Below, piece by piece: positions 52,686-62,053 of a DNA stretch of 64,000 bases (its first letter is position 1; each line of letters opens with the position of its first letter). This DNA is from CALANV01 sp036381615 (GTDB lineage Bacteria; Pseudomonadota; Alphaproteobacteria; CACIAM-22H2): assembly GCA_036381615.1 (NCBI GenBank), contig DASVCL010000085.1, forward strand, positions 1 to 64,000, read 5' to 3'. Position numbers and translations under genes: made by a program. Under the pieces are notes generated by a model. It was given only the letters and a program-made list of their open reading frames with translations, was not told the DNA's origin and ran no database searches.

Positions 52686-53519
52686 TCAGATGTCCCGGTA
52701 GTCGCCGTGCCGGCCCTTTCCGGCGGCGAACCGACCGGCACCGGCAATGCCTTCGTTCCGCAGGCATGACATGCCGTTCCAGTATTCCTGCCGCATCGCC
52801 TCGCGGAGGGGCATGCCCCAGGCGCGGTGGACCGAGTTTCGGTCCGCCAGCATGCATTCCCGGGGAAAGCGGGCAATCTCGTGGGCCAGGGCCTCGGCGG
52901 CCTCGCGCGATTTGCCCGTTGGCACGACACGTTCGCACATGCCGATTCGCAGCGCTTCGTCCGCCGGAACCTTGCGGCCGGTCAGGATGATGTCCAGGGC
53001 GCGACCCTGGCCGACGAGGCGCGGCAGGCGCACGGTGCCGCCGTCGATCAGCGGCACGCCCCAGCGCCGACAGTAGACGCCGAAATAGGCGTCCTCCTCC
53101 ATTACGCGCAGGTCGCACCACAGGGCGAGTTCCATGCCGCCGGCCACGGCAGGGCCGGCGACAGCCGCAATGACCGGCTTCGAGAGCTGGAGCCGCGACG
53201 GCCCCAGCGGGCCCGGCGGGAGTTCGCCGTTTCCGGTTTCCTGGAATTTGAGGTCCTCCATCCAGGCCTCGCCGCCGCTCTGCGACAAGGCCTTCAGGTC
53301 GCCGCCGGCACAGAACGCGCCGCCCTTTCCCCAGAACACGGCAACGACCGCTTCGGGATCCTGTTCGAACGCCAGGAACGCCTCGACCAGCTTGCGCCCA
53401 GTCGCCGGATCAACTGCATTCCGTACCTCCGGCCGGTTCAGGATTACGGTCGTAACTGGACCATTCTTTTCAACCAGAACCGTATCTTCCCGGCTTATCG
53501 TCGCGGTTGAATTGGACAT
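52686..53519 (-). CDS. Enoyl-CoA hydratase/isomerase (crotonase) family protein
   Basis: This 277-residue crotonase-fold protein has the oxyanion segment CAGGDLKALSQ and the acidic residue in AVAGGMELALWCDLRV (Glu at the E144-like position). The second site carries Asp rather than Glu (WGVPLIDGG). It may be an enoyl-CoA hydratase or isomerase. A GGAGGG site precedes the start. It is on the same strand as and upstream of the DinB remnant, and is preceded 11 bases away by a TetR gene. Confidence 0.87.
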   Translation of the reverse strand: MSNSTATISREDTVLVEKNGPVTTVILNRPEVRNAVDPATGRKLVEAFLAFEQDPEAVVAVFWGKGGAFCAGGDLKALSQSGGEAWMEDLKFQETGNGELPPGPLGPSRLQLSKPVIAAVAGPAVAGGMELALWCDLRVMEEDAYFGVYCRRWGVPLIDGGTVRLPRLVGQGRALDIILTGRKVPADEALRIGMCERVVPTGKSREAAEALAHEIARFPRECMLADRNSVHRAWGMPLREAMRQEYWNGMSCLRNEGIAGAGRFAAGKGRHGDYRDI

Positions 53520-53530
53520 TTTTTCCTCCC

Positions 53531-54244
53531 TTAAAGTTTTATCTCAGGTGTCGTTCGTGCAGCTTGATAGCCGTCCCAGGAATTCAGCTTAAGACGTTGA
53601 ACAAGCGTATCGATGTAGTGATCGATGAGGGGTTCCGGCGAGCTGTCGAGCGTTTTCAGGCGCCCGGTGTTGGCCATCAGCAGCACGCCCGCGATGTGGC
53701 ACATGGTTGCGACGGTTTCGCGGTGCGCGGCTTCGGACGTAAGGCGGCCGAGCCGTACGAGGGCGTGTCGAATCTTCAGAAGCACGGCAATGAGCCGGCT
53801 GTTGAGCATACGGTCGAGGTCGGGCGTCAAACCCCGGGGCCTTAGACCCTGGAATAGATAAAAGCCGAGATCGAGCTCCTGAGGATGGGCGCGGTAGTAG
53901 TCGAAGAAGGCGCGAATCATGCGCCGGACGCGCATCTCGTCGCTCGATGCGGCGGTGCCCGCGGCTTCAACGGCAATTCGCAGCGCGAGCAGCGATCCGG
54001 CCAGGATGTCGGCATAGATGGCCTCTTTGGTCGGGTAATAGGCGTAGACCGCGCCCGGCGTATACCCGGCGGCCTGCGCGATGGCCCGGAGGGTCGCGCC
54101 TTCAAGGCCTTGGGATGCAAAGATTTCCCGCGCGGCGTTCAGGATCGTCTGCCGCTTGAAGTCGCGGATGGCGCCACGGCGCGCGTCGGTCGCGGGGCCG
54201 GGGCGCTCTCCGGCTGGGCTGGGCGTGGCCCTAGGCATATCCAT
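53531..54244 (-). CDS. TetR family transcriptional regulator
   Basis: This 237-residue regulator has the N-terminal HTH (RQTILNAAREIFASQGLEGATLRAIAQAAGYTPGAVYAYYPTKEAIYADI) and a long C-terminal ligand domain. It probably controls the crotonase gene 11 bases downstream and the divergent thioesterase gene. A GTTCA-N6-TGAAC inverted repeat lies in the intergenic region. Confidence 0.9.
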   Translation of the reverse strand: MDMPRATPSPAGERPGPATDARRGAIRDFKRQTILNAAREIFASQGLEGATLRAIAQAAGYTPGAVYAYYPTKEAIYADILAGSLLALRIAVEAAGTAASSDEMRVRRMIRAFFDYYRAHPQELDLGFYLFQGLRPRGLTPDLDRMLNSRLIAVLLKIRHALVRLGRLTSEAAHRETVATMCHIAGVLLMANTGRLKTLDSSPEPLIDHYIDTLVQRLKLNSWDGYQAARTTPEIKL

Positions 54245-54256
54245 ATGCTATACGCC

Positions 54257-54272
54257 GTTCAGAAATATGAAC
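54257..54272. promoter_or_regulatory. Candidate TetR operator
   Basis: Inverted repeat GTTCA-N6-TGAAC, 16 bases, lies 13 bases before the TetR start and 66 bases before the divergent thioesterase gene. Inference only. Confidence 0.5.
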
Positions 54273-54337
54273 AGCCGTCAAAATAACCGGCAAATCAACA
54301 CAGAGGGAAACCGGCGGAAGCGGGGGTGAGGGGAACC

Positions 54338-54799
54338 ATGTCACGGATTTCGATCGCGGATTTCGTCACGACAACACGCCGGACGACGCCCCTTGCGGCC
54401 GTGTTCGGCCTCGAGGTCGAGGCGCTCGAGATGGGCAAGGCCGAGGTGCGACTGCCGTTTCGGGCGGAGTTCGTCCGGGCCGGCGGGACGGTGAGCGGGC
54501 CGGCAATGATGGCATTGGCCGATTACGCGCTCTATGCGGTGGTGATGAGCGTCGCGGAGAACGGCGAAGACGCGGTGACGTCGAACCTCACCGTGAATTT
54601 CCTGCGCCGACCCAAGCCCGCCGACGTGGTGGCGAAAGCGCGTCTCATCCGCGCAGGGCGGCGGCTCGTCTATGGCGAGGTTTTCATCTACTCGGAAGGC
54701 GACGCGCAACCCGTCGCGCACGCAACGGGAACCTATGCGATTCCGGACGGCCGCAGCGTACGTGAAGACGGCAGAGAAATCGCTGGATCAGAAGCTTAG
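54338..54799 (+). CDS. PaaI-like hotdog thioesterase
   Basis: This 153-residue hotdog-fold protein has the PaaI pattern: VRLPFRAEFVRAGGTVSGPAMMALADYALYAVV, then SNLTVNFLRRPKPADVVAKARLI and the closing strand. It should hydrolyse acyl- or aryl-CoA thioesters. The Met with GAGGGGA at close spacing is used; a GTG 12 bases upstream is less likely. It diverges from the TetR gene, next to crotonase genes, consistent with acyl-CoA metabolism. Confidence 0.84.
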   Translation: MSRISIADFVTTTRRTTPLAAVFGLEVEALEMGKAEVRLPFRAEFVRAGGTVSGPAMMALADYALYAVVMSVAENGEDAVTSNLTVNFLRRPKPADVVAKARLIRAGRRLVYGEVFIYSEGDAQPVAHATGTYAIPDGRSVREDGREIAGSEA

Positions 54800-54856
54800 G
54801 GTGCGGCAATATAATACCGCAGCCTTAAACAAATGGTTTTCAGGGGCGTTTCGCTG

Positions 54857-54885
54857 TTGACACGGAGGCAGCGCGACGCGATATT
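54857..54885 (+). promoter_or_regulatory. rplM-rpsI promoter
   Basis: TTGACA (54857-54862), 17-bp spacer and GATATT (54880-54885) lie about 96 bases before rplM. The perfect -35 and ideal spacing fit a strong housekeeping promoter. Confidence 0.7.
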
Positions 54886-54981
54886 CCGCGGCCTTCGACG
54901 GGGCTGCGGTCGTACGTGCCTCGCCGGCGGCGCCAACCGCCAGAGGCGCCCCGACACAACGCAAAGCTTTCGGTAGTGATT

Positions 54982-55455
54982 ATGAAAACCGTTTCCATCA
55001 CGCCTGCCGAGGCGGCAAAGGCGAAGAAGTGGGTCCTGATCGATGCGGAGGGCGTCGTGCTGGGCCGTCTTGCTTCCATCGTCGCCGCGCGACTCAAGGG
55101 CAAGCACAAGCCGACGTTCACCCCGCATGTCGACTGCGGCGACAACGTCATCGTCATCAACGCCGAAAAGGTACGCATCACCGGCCGCAAGGCGACTGAC
55201 AGCGTCTTTTACTGGCATACCGGCTATCCGGGCGGCGTGAAGAAGCGCACCCCGCAGCAGTTGCTGACGGGCAAGCACCCGGAGCGGGTGATCGAGAACG
55301 CCGTGCGGCGCATGATGAAAAAGGACAGCCCGCTCGCACGCCGGCAATTGACCAACCTCAAGGTCTATCGTGGCCCCGAGCATCCGCATGCGGCGCAGAA
55401 CCCGACGGTTCTCGACCTCGCGAAGCTCAACGCCAAGAACAAGCGGAGCGCCTGA
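54982..55455 (+). CDS. rplM: 50S ribosomal protein L13
   Basis: This 157-residue large-subunit protein has WVLIDAEGVVLGRLASIVAARLKGKHKPTFTPHVDCGDNVIVINAEK and TGYPGG, the standard L13 sequence. The Met opening MKTVSITPAEAAKAKKW is chosen, as in other alphaproteobacteria. It is followed 2 bases later by rpsI, the conserved pair. Confidence 0.97.
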   Translation: MKTVSITPAEAAKAKKWVLIDAEGVVLGRLASIVAARLKGKHKPTFTPHVDCGDNVIVINAEKVRITGRKATDSVFYWHTGYPGGVKKRTPQQLLTGKHPERVIENAVRRMMKKDSPLARRQLTNLKVYRGPEHPHAAQNPTVLDLAKLNAKNKRSA

Positions 55456-55457
55456 AC

Positions 55458-55967
55458 ATGGCGGAGAACAAGTCTCCCGTCACCACGACCCGTACACTCG
55501 CCGATCTGGCGATGGCCACGGCGGCGGCCAACATCGCTGCGCAGCAGACGCGCGAACTGCCCGAACCGAAGCGCGACGCGCAGGGTCGTTCCTATGCGAC
55601 CGGCAAGCGCAAGAACGCGGTGGCGCGCGTGTGGATCAAGCCCGGCTCGGGCAAGATCGTGATCAATGGCCGTGAGGGGCACGTGTATTTTGCCCGCCCG
55701 GCGCTACGCATGATCATCCAGCAGCCGTTCGTGACGGCCAATCGCGTCGGACAGTTCGACGTGTGGGCGACGGTGACCGGTGGTGGCCTTTCCGGCCAGG
55801 CCGGCGCGGTCCGCCATGGCATCAGCAAAGCCCTGACGTATTACGAGCCGGAATTGCGGCCATCGCTCAAGGCCGGCGGCTTCCTGACGCGCGACGCGCG
55901 TGTCGTCGAGCGCAAGAAATACGGTCGGGCCAAGGCGCGACGCAGCTTCCAGTTCTCGAAGCGCTGA
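55458..55967 (+). CDS. rpsI: 30S ribosomal protein S9
   Basis: This 169-residue small-subunit protein has the universal core YATGKRKNAVARVWIKPGSGKI and VTGGGLSGQAGAVRHGISKAL. It ends KKYGRAKARRSFQFSKR, the C-terminal tail that reaches the P-site tRNA. About 45 extra N-terminal residues precede the core, common in alphaproteobacteria. An intrinsic terminator follows. Confidence 0.97.
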   Translation: MAENKSPVTTTRTLADLAMATAAANIAAQQTRELPEPKRDAQGRSYATGKRKNAVARVWIKPGSGKIVINGREGHVYFARPALRMIIQQPFVTANRVGQFDVWATVTGGGLSGQAGAVRHGISKALTYYEPELRPSLKAGGFLTRDARVVERKKYGRAKARRSFQFSKR

Positions 55968-56004
55968 TCGCGTCCGCGATCGGCCCCGCCGAGGGGCGCA
56001 CGTA

Positions 56005-56042
56005 CGAAGGGGCGTTCCTCGCTGGAGCGCCCCTTCGATTTT
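56005..56042 (+). terminator. Intrinsic terminator after rpsI
   Basis: Perfect 10-bp stem CGAAGGGGCG (56005-56014) with CGCCCCTTCG (56028-56037), a 13-base loop and then ATTTT. It separates rplM-rpsI from argC. Confidence 0.85.
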
Positions 56043-56075
56043 GGACTAAGCTGTTCGCCCTTGAGGATTTGATCC

Positions 56076-57017
56076 ATGGACAGCATCACCACACTGACCC
56101 GCACCGTATTCATCGACGGCGAAGCCGGCACGACGGGGCTCGGCATCCGCCAGCGGCTCGAGGCGTTGTCCGGCATCACGCTCAAAAGCATCGCGCCCGA
56201 GCATCGCAAGGATCCGGCCGCGCGTCGCGACATCATGGCCGAGGTCGATCTGGTGGTGCTGTGCCTGCCGGACGATGCCGCGCGCGAAGCCGTCGCAATG
56301 ATCGATGCCTTGGGCGACAAAGGGCCGCGCATCGTCGACGCCAGCACCGCCCATCGCGTCGCGCCGGGCTGGGTCTACGGATTTCCGGAACTGGATGCGG
56401 GCCAGGCGCAGGCGATCCGCACCGCGCGGCGCGTGGCAAATCCGGGCTGCTATCCGACAGGCGCGATCGCGCTGCTGCGGCCGCTGGTCGACGCGGGTTT
56501 GATGCCGCCCGATTATCCGGTGACGATCAATGCGGTCAGCGGCTATTCCGGCGGCGGCCGCAGCATGATCGAGGCCTATGAGTCCGGGCGCGCGCCGGCG
56601 TTCGAACTCTATGGTCTTGGCCTCGAGCACAAGCATCTGCCGGAGCTGCAGCTGTATTCCGGCCTGACACGCCGTCCGATCTTCGTGCCCTCTGTCGGCA
56701 ATTTCCGTCAGGGCATGCTGGTGAGCGTGCCGCTGCATCTCGACACGCTGCCGGGCCGGCCGACGGCGGCCGATCTTCAGGCGGCGCTTGCCGCGCGCTA
56801 TGCAGGCAGCCGGCTCGTACAGGTGGTGCCGGTGGAGGGGGGAGATGCCGGCCGGATCGAGCCCGAGGCCCTCAACGGAACCGACCGGCTGGAACTGCGT
56901 GTCTACGCCAACGAGAAGCGGCGCCAAGCCGTCCTGGTGGCGCGGCTCGACAACCTTGGCAAGGGCGCATCGGGCGCGGCGGTGCAGAACATCGCACTCA
57001 TGCTCGGGCTCTCATGA
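56076..57017 (+). CDS. argC: N-acetyl-gamma-glutamyl-phosphate reductase (short type)
   Basis: This 313-residue enzyme of arginine biosynthesis has an N-terminal NADP motif (DGEAGTTGLGIRQRL), the catalytic cysteine C125 in NPGCYPTGA, and AVSGYSGGG. It is the short type 2 ArgC of about 310 residues. Its stop overlaps the gamma-carbonic anhydrase gene (ATGA). rplM-rpsI-argC is a recurring gene order in alphaproteobacteria. Confidence 0.95.
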   Translation: MDSITTLTRTVFIDGEAGTTGLGIRQRLEALSGITLKSIAPEHRKDPAARRDIMAEVDLVVLCLPDDAAREAVAMIDALGDKGPRIVDASTAHRVAPGWVYGFPELDAGQAQAIRTARRVANPGCYPTGAIALLRPLVDAGLMPPDYPVTINAVSGYSGGGRSMIEAYESGRAPAFELYGLGLEHKHLPELQLYSGLTRRPIFVPSVGNFRQGMLVSVPLHLDTLPGRPTAADLQAALAARYAGSRLVQVVPVEGGDAGRIEPEALNGTDRLELRVYANEKRRQAVLVARLDNLGKGASGAAVQNIALMLGLS

Positions 57018-57547
57018 GCGGCCTTGTCCTGCCGTATCGCGACCACGTCCCGCGAGTCGCCGAAGGTGCGTTCATCGCACCCAATGCGACCGTGATCGGC
57101 GACGTCGAGATCGGTCCTGAGTCCAGTCTCTGGTACGGCGTGATCGTGCGCGGCGACGTGAACAAGATCCGGATCGGCGCGCGCACGAACATTCAGGACG
57201 GATCCATGATCCACTGTACCGGGATGGGCGGCGATTTTCCGACCATCATCGGCGACGATGTGACGATCGGGCACATGGTCGTGCTCCACGGCTGCACGCT
57301 GGAGGACAAGTGCATGATCGGCATCAAGGCGTGCGTGCTGGATGGGGCCGTGGTCGAGAGCGGCGCGATGGTCGCGGCCGGCGCACTGGTCACCCCTGGT
57401 AAGCGGGTCAAGCGCGGCGAGCTATGGGGCGGCAGTCCCGCGCGGAAGTTGCGCGACCTGACGCCCGATGACATCGCGCTGATCGAGCGGCTTCCGGGCC
57501 GCTATGCCGCGCTCGCTGCCGAGCACCGCGAGCTTTGCGGCCGTTGA
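57014..57547 (+). CDS. Gamma-carbonic anhydrase family protein
   Basis: This 177-residue protein has a left-handed beta-helix of hexapeptide repeats (VIGDVEIGPESSLWYGVIVRGDV, IGHMVVLHGCTLEDKCMIGIKACVLDGAVVES). Zinc-ligand histidines are seen in IHCTG, IGHM and VVLHGC. Many PaaY/YrdA members have weak or no carbonic anhydrase activity. It is coupled to argC by ATGA. Confidence 0.88.
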   Translation: MSGLVLPYRDHVPRVAEGAFIAPNATVIGDVEIGPESSLWYGVIVRGDVNKIRIGARTNIQDGSMIHCTGMGGDFPTIIGDDVTIGHMVVLHGCTLEDKCMIGIKACVLDGAVVESGAMVAAGALVTPGKRVKRGELWGGSPARKLRDLTPDDIALIERLPGRYAALAAEHRELCGR

Positions 57548-57712
57548 GACGATACCGCGCCAGGCAAGGCACAAGCCGTAGCTTGGCAGGGATCGAGGCA
57601 TCGCGACGGCTGTCCGGACAGCGCCTCATGCGCGGTGCGGAGTCACCGATCTTGACTGTGTCCGTGCCTGATTGATCCGCCGGTCCGAACCGGCGGAAAA
57701 ATCGCGCAACCG

Positions 57713-57726
57713 GTGATCGGGATCAC
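57713..57726. promoter_or_regulatory. CRP/FNR-type palindrome
   Basis: GTGATC-GG-GATCAC matches the GTGA-N6-TCAC core of the CRP family, about 95 bases before the DUF1127 gene, in a 273-base gap. A separate inverted repeat CCGCCGGT/ACCGGCGG (57677-57696) is followed by A-residues, not U-residues, so it is not a plus-strand terminator. Regulator unknown. Confidence 0.5.
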
Positions 57727-57820
57727 AGCGCCATCGCGCATGATGGTCTATGAACGTATGCCATGCATATTCGGCCATCCGTCGTGAGCAACCGGATGGC
57801 ACAGAACGCAGGAGCGTGGC

Positions 57821-58090
57821 ATGCGGATATTTCCGGGAACGCATATGCCGCTCGGCTGGCGGCACGAGACAAATCACGCCATCCCACGCGCGCTTGCCGG
57901 TGCGGTGCAGCGCACCGGCAGCTTGCTGAAGAGCGGCGCCATTGCCGCCGCCGATTCGGTAACGGATTGGCAGGAACGCGCGCGGGCACGGCACGAGCTC
58001 GGCAGGATCGACGACCGGGTGCTGCGGGACATCGGATTGACCCGGCTCGACATCGCACGCGAGACTGCGAAGCCGTTCTGGCGGCGGTGA
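57821..58090 (+). CDS. DUF1127 (YjiS-like) domain protein
   Basis: This 89-residue protein has a C-terminal DUF1127 domain: WQERARARHELGRIDDRVLRDIGLTRLDIARETAKPFW. Small arginine-rich DUF1127 proteins affect RNA turnover and phosphate or carbon metabolism in Agrobacterium and relatives (established knowledge). It converges on phaC 9 bases away. Confidence 0.85.
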   Translation: MRIFPGTHMPLGWRHETNHAIPRALAGAVQRTGSLLKSGAIAAADSVTDWQERARARHELGRIDDRVLRDIGLTRLDIARETAKPFWRR

Positions 58091-58099
58091 GGCGCCGGC

Positions 58100-59896
58100 T
58101 CAGTCCTCGGCCTTGACCTTCACGTACGAGCCGGGCGCGTCCTCGATCGGCTTGAGCTTGCCGTCGCCCGGTTTGCGCGCGGGCACTTCGCCGCCACCGT
58201 ATTGCTTGACCCAGGCGTCCCAGGTCGGCCACCACGAGCCGGGGTGCTGGGTCGCACCCTTGAGCCATTCGTCGGGCGTCGGCGGATTGCGGTCATTCGT
58301 CCAGTGAGAATACTTACCGGCCGCGGGCGGATTGACCACGCCGGCGATATGGCCCGAGGCGGCGAGCACGAACTTCACGGGCCCCTTGTAGATCTGTGTC
58401 GCCACGTATGCCGATTTCCAAGGCGCGATGTGATCCTCACGCGTCGCCAGAATGAACGTCGGCACCGTGATCCGCGTCAGATCGATCCGGGTGCCGAGCA
58501 GCTCGACCTCGCCCGCCGACAGCTTGTTCTCCTGGTACATCTGCCGGAGATAGAAGCTGTGCATCGCCGCCGGCATGCGCGTCGAATCGGCATTCCAGTA
58601 CAGCAGGTCGAACGGGAACGGATCCTTGCCGAGCAGGTAGTTGTTTATGACGAACGACCAGATCAGGTCGTTGGCGCGCAGCATGTTGAACGTCGTCGCC
58701 ATGGCGCGCGCCTCGAGATAACCTTTCTTGTCCATTCGCTCCTCGAGCGCGGCGAGCTGTTCCTCGTCGATGAAAACCGACAGCTCGCCCGCCTCGGCGA
58801 AGTCGACCATGGTGGCGAAGAAGGTCGCTGATTTGATGCGGTGATCTCCCTTCGCGGCCATGTAGGCAAGCGTGCAGGCAAGCAGCGTGCCGCCCAGGCA
58901 ATAGCCGATCACGTTCGCTTCGCGCTCGCCGGTCGCCTGCTCGATCGCCTCAAGTGCCGCGAGCGGACCCTCGGCCATATAGTCGTCGAAGCTCTTGTCC
59001 GCGAGCCTCTCGTCGGGATTCACCCAGGAAATGACGAACACGGTGTGACCCTGACCGACGGCCCATTTGACGAACGAGTTCTTCTCGCGGAGGTCAAGGA
59101 TGTAGAACTTGTTGATCCAGGGCGGAATGATCAGCAGCGGCCGCCGCAGCACGTTCGCGGTCGTCGGCGCGTACTGGATCAGCTGCATCAAGTCGTTCTG
59201 GTAGATGACCTTGCCGGGCGTCACGGCAATGTTCTGACCGACCTTGAACGCCTCCATGTCGGTCATCTTGATGGCGAGCTGCCCCCTGCCGCGCTCCAGG
59301 TCGCTGAGCAGGTTCGACAGCCCCTTGATCAGGTTCTCGCCGCCCGTGTTGATCGTCGCACGGATGACCTCGGGATTGGTCAGTGCGAAGTTGCTCGGCG
59401 CCATCGCGTCGACGAACTGGCGCGTATAGAAATCGACCTTCTTTGCCGTCTTCTCGTCGAGCCCTTCGACCTGCCGGACCGTCGACTGCATCCAGCGCGC
59501 GGTCAGCAGATAGGACTGCTTGATGAAGTCGAAGACGTAACTCTCGTCCCAGAGCGCGTCCTTGAACCGGCGATCGTCAGGGGCCGGCTTGATCACCGGC
59601 TCCGCCGGCTCGCCGAGCATGCGCCGGGTCGTCGACTGCCACAGCGCCATGTAATCCTTCCACAGCGAGAGCTGCGCCTCGACCAGCTTGGACGGGTTGG
59701 CCATCAGGCGCGCCGTCATGTCGAGGAACGCCTGGCCGATATTGAACGGGTCCGCCATGCCGAAGCCGGCAGCACCGTTCTGCTTCGCCAGGAACTCGGT
59801 CACCAGACGCTGGCTTTGCTCGGCGATCTTGCCCATCATCCGGGACACCTCGACCGGATCCGGAAACTTGATGTCGCTGTCAGATTTATCGGCCAT
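58100..59896 (-). CDS. phaC: Class I polyhydroxyalkanoate synthase
   Basis: This 598-residue enzyme polymerises hydroxyacyl-CoA into storage polyester. An N-terminal region (PFNIGQAFLDMTARLMANP) precedes the alpha/beta hydrolase core with the lipase-like box GYCLGG carrying the catalytic cysteine. The catalytic aspartate (ATREDHIAPW) and histidine (ASGHIAGVVNPP) are kept. Length fits class I, which works without PhaE. The Met at 59896 opens MADKSDSD; a longer upstream frame is not credible. It diverges from the lipoprotein gene. Confidence 0.95.
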   Translation of the reverse strand: MADKSDSDIKFPDPVEVSRMMGKIAEQSQRLVTEFLAKQNGAAGFGMADPFNIGQAFLDMTARLMANPSKLVEAQLSLWKDYMALWQSTTRRMLGEPAEPVIKPAPDDRRFKDALWDESYVFDFIKQSYLLTARWMQSTVRQVEGLDEKTAKKVDFYTRQFVDAMAPSNFALTNPEVIRATINTGGENLIKGLSNLLSDLERGRGQLAIKMTDMEAFKVGQNIAVTPGKVIYQNDLMQLIQYAPTTANVLRRPLLIIPPWINKFYILDLREKNSFVKWAVGQGHTVFVISWVNPDERLADKSFDDYMAEGPLAALEAIEQATGEREANVIGYCLGGTLLACTLAYMAAKGDHRIKSATFFATMVDFAEAGELSVFIDEEQLAALEERMDKKGYLEARAMATTFNMLRANDLIWSFVINNYLLGKDPFPFDLLYWNADSTRMPAAMHSFYLRQMYQENKLSAGEVELLGTRIDLTRITVPTFILATREDHIAPWKSAYVATQIYKGPVKFVLAASGHIAGVVNPPAAGKYSHWTNDRNPPTPDEWLKGATQHPGSWWPTWDAWVKQYGGGEVPARKPGDGKLKPIEDAPGSYVKVKAED

Positions 59897-60039
59897 GGGA
59901 TCGCCCCGTGCACTTTTCCCGACTAACCGGTCCGAGGAGAAATCCAGGTCCGGCCAACCACCCGAAAGGACGCCGTCAAATCGGCTGCACGGCGCCGGCC
60001 CGGGTACTATACGATAGTCTCGCTGGCTTCTTCGTAGAT

Positions 60040-60729
60040 ATGGAACAAACTTCGTCAAATCAATCCTTTGGGCCGGATTTTTCGAGTCGGTGCAGGGGGT
60101 GGACCGTGCTCGGCCTCATGCTTGCGGCCGGATTGCTCGGGGCGTGCGGGCCGGATATCGAGCCACCCCCGGCCGAGGGACGCCCGTTTCCCAACCTGGC
60201 GACGGTACCGCTGCGCCCCGAGGTGGCACCGCCCCTGGAGCGGCAGGCGGAACTCGCCGCCCTGACGGCCGATCGCGACTCCGCCCGGCGGGCCGACGAG
60301 GCGCTACGCAGCGCTCCGATCCCGCCCGACCCGCCGCCGCGTCGAGCGGCGCGGCGCAGCTCCCAGGAGCGCACGTCGGCACCGCCACCGTCAGCTGCCG
60401 CGTCGCCGGATGGCGGAACGGCGGCCCAGCAGCAGGCCGTCGTCGCCCCGCGGCCCGACGTCCCGTCCAGCGCCTTCATGGGCAGCGTGGTCGTGCAGGG
60501 AGACCTGGGGGACCTCGCGCCTTTCAGCCGCAAGGTGCTGGAAGACGCGGCGCGGATGGCGATCCAAACCAGCGGCCGGGTGCGGCTGGTCGGCGGCCCC
60601 GGCGCCGAGAAACGTGCTGAGCTCGCCCGTGTCCTGATCGATCTCGGCGTCCCGGCAAACCGTATCGTTCAGCGCGAGGCCGAAAGTCGGCCGACGGATC
60701 GGGCGGTAGAGATTTTTGTCGATTATTAG
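60040..60729 (+). CDS. OmpA-like lipoprotein
   Basis: This 229-residue protein starts with a lipoprotein signal whose lipobox is LLGAC (cysteine about residue 36). A Pro/Ala/Arg-rich linker (about 45-140) follows. The C-terminus carries an OmpA-C-like fold segment (GVPANRIVQREAESRPTDRAVEIFVDY), with RVRLVGGPGAEKRAELARVLIDLG before it. It should be anchored in the outer membrane and may bind peptidoglycan. The typical OmpA Asp/Arg pair is only partly recognisable. No ribosome site is evident for the ATG. Confidence 0.7.
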   Translation: MEQTSSNQSFGPDFSSRCRGWTVLGLMLAAGLLGACGPDIEPPPAEGRPFPNLATVPLRPEVAPPLERQAELAALTADRDSARRADEALRSAPIPPDPPPRRAARRSSQERTSAPPPSAAASPDGGTAAQQQAVVAPRPDVPSSAFMGSVVVQGDLGDLAPFSRKVLEDAARMAIQTSGRVRLVGGPGAEKRAELARVLIDLGVPANRIVQREAESRPTDRAVEIFVDY

Positions 60730-60808
60730 AGGCCGTCGAATTAGATACTTCGTGACCCGATCGGACAAGCCCGAGCGGTCTCGATCAAGATTTTAGCGCG
60801 TGAGCCGA

Positions 60809-62053
60809 ATGGACAACGAGTTCTACCGTATCCGCCGTCTGCCGCCCTACGTGTTTGCCGAGGTCAACACGATGAAGGCGCGCGCGCGGGCGGCCGGCCG
60901 CGACATCATCGACCTCGGCATGGGCAACCCGGACACGGCGACGCCGCAGCACATCGTCGACAAGCTGATCGAAACGGTGCGTGATCCGCGCACGCACCGC
61001 TATTCGATGTCGAAGGGCATTCCCGGCCTACGCAAGGCACATGCGGCGTATTACAAGCGCCGGTTCAACGTCGATATCGATCCCGAGACCGAGACGATCG
61101 TGACACTCGGCTCCAAGGAAGGGCTCGCCAATCTGGCGGCGGCAATCACCAGCCCAGGCGATATCATCCTGGTTCCGAACCCGAGCTACCCGATCCATCC
61201 CTACGGCTTCATCATGGCCGGCGCGGCGCTGCGGCACATTCCGATCGGGGAGGGGCACGATTTCTTCGCCAGCCTGAAGCGGGCGGTGAAGCATTCCGTG
61301 CCGTCGCCGCTGGCGCTCGTGCTCAGTTTCCCGTCGAACCCGACCGCACAGGTCGTCGATCTCGACTTCTATGGCGAGGTCGTCGATTTTTGCCGCTACC
61401 ACAAGATCTGGATTCTATCGGACCTCGCCTACGCGGAGATCTACTTTACCGACACGCCGCCGCCATCGATCCTGCAGATCCCGGGCGCCAAGGAGATCGC
61501 CGTCGAGTTCACGTCGATGAGCAAGACGTACTCGATGCCCGGCTGGCGCGTCGGCTTCGCCGCCGGCAACAAGACGCTCATTGCGGCGCTGGCGCGCATC
61601 AAGTCCTATCTCGACTACGGCGCGTTCACGCCGATTCAGGTCGCTGCCGCGGCCGCCCTCAACGGGCCGCAGGACTGCGTGCGCGAGATTCGCGAGATGT
61701 ACCGCCAGCGCCGCGACGTGCTGATCAGCGGCCTTGCGCAGGCCGGCTGGGAGGTGCCGAGTCCGCCGGCGTCGATGTTCGCCTGGGCGCCGATTCCGCC
61801 CCGGTTCGCGCATTTGGGTTCGCTCGAGTTTGCCAAACTGCTGCTCGAGCGCGCCAACGTGGCCGTGTCGCCGGGCATCGGCTTCGGCGAGTACGGCGAC
61901 GGGCATGTCCGTCTCGCGCTCGTCGAGAACGTGCAGCGCATCCGCCAGGCGGTACGCAACATCAAGACTTTCTTCGGCGAGGCCGACGCACTGCCGCATC
62001 CCCCGACGCAGTTGCGTGCCACGCCGGCCGCGAACAAGAAGATTGCAAGTTGA
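60809..62053 (+). CDS. Pyridoxal-phosphate aminotransferase (AlaC/aspartate aminotransferase-like)
   Basis: This class I/II aminotransferase has about 414 residues. Motifs are DLGMGNPD, SKEGLANLAAAITSPGD, SFPSNPTAQ, SDLAYAEIYF and the PLP lysine in SMSKTYSMPGWR. Similar genes upstream of hom are annotated alanine or LL-diaminopimelate-like aminotransferases. A GTG at 60800 is an alternative start. Its stop overlaps the hom TTG start, so the two are translationally coupled. Confidence 0.9.
   Translation: MDNEFYRIRRLPPYVFAEVNTMKARARAAGRDIIDLGMGNPDTATPQHIVDKLIETVRDPRTHRYSMSKGIPGLRKAHAAYYKRRFNVDIDPETETIVTLGSKEGLANLAAAITSPGDIILVPNPSYPIHPYGFIMAGAALRHIPIGEGHDFFASLKRAVKHSVPSPLALVLSFPSNPTAQVVDLDFYGEVVDFCRYHKIWILSDLAYAEIYFTDTPPPSILQIPGAKEIAVEFTSMSKTYSMPGWRVGFAAGNKTLIAALARIKSYLDYGAFTPIQVAAAAALNGPQDCVREIREMYRQRRDVLISGLAQAGWEVPSPPASMFAWAPIPPRFAHLGSLEFAKLLLERANVAVSPGIGFGEYGDGHVRLALVENVQRIRQAVRNIKTFFGEADALPHPPTQLRATPAANKKIAS

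Noticed and set aside
57677..57696. CCGCCGGT/ACCGGCGG hairpin as terminator
   Set aside because: It is followed by A-residues on the plus strand and by no U-run on the minus strand.
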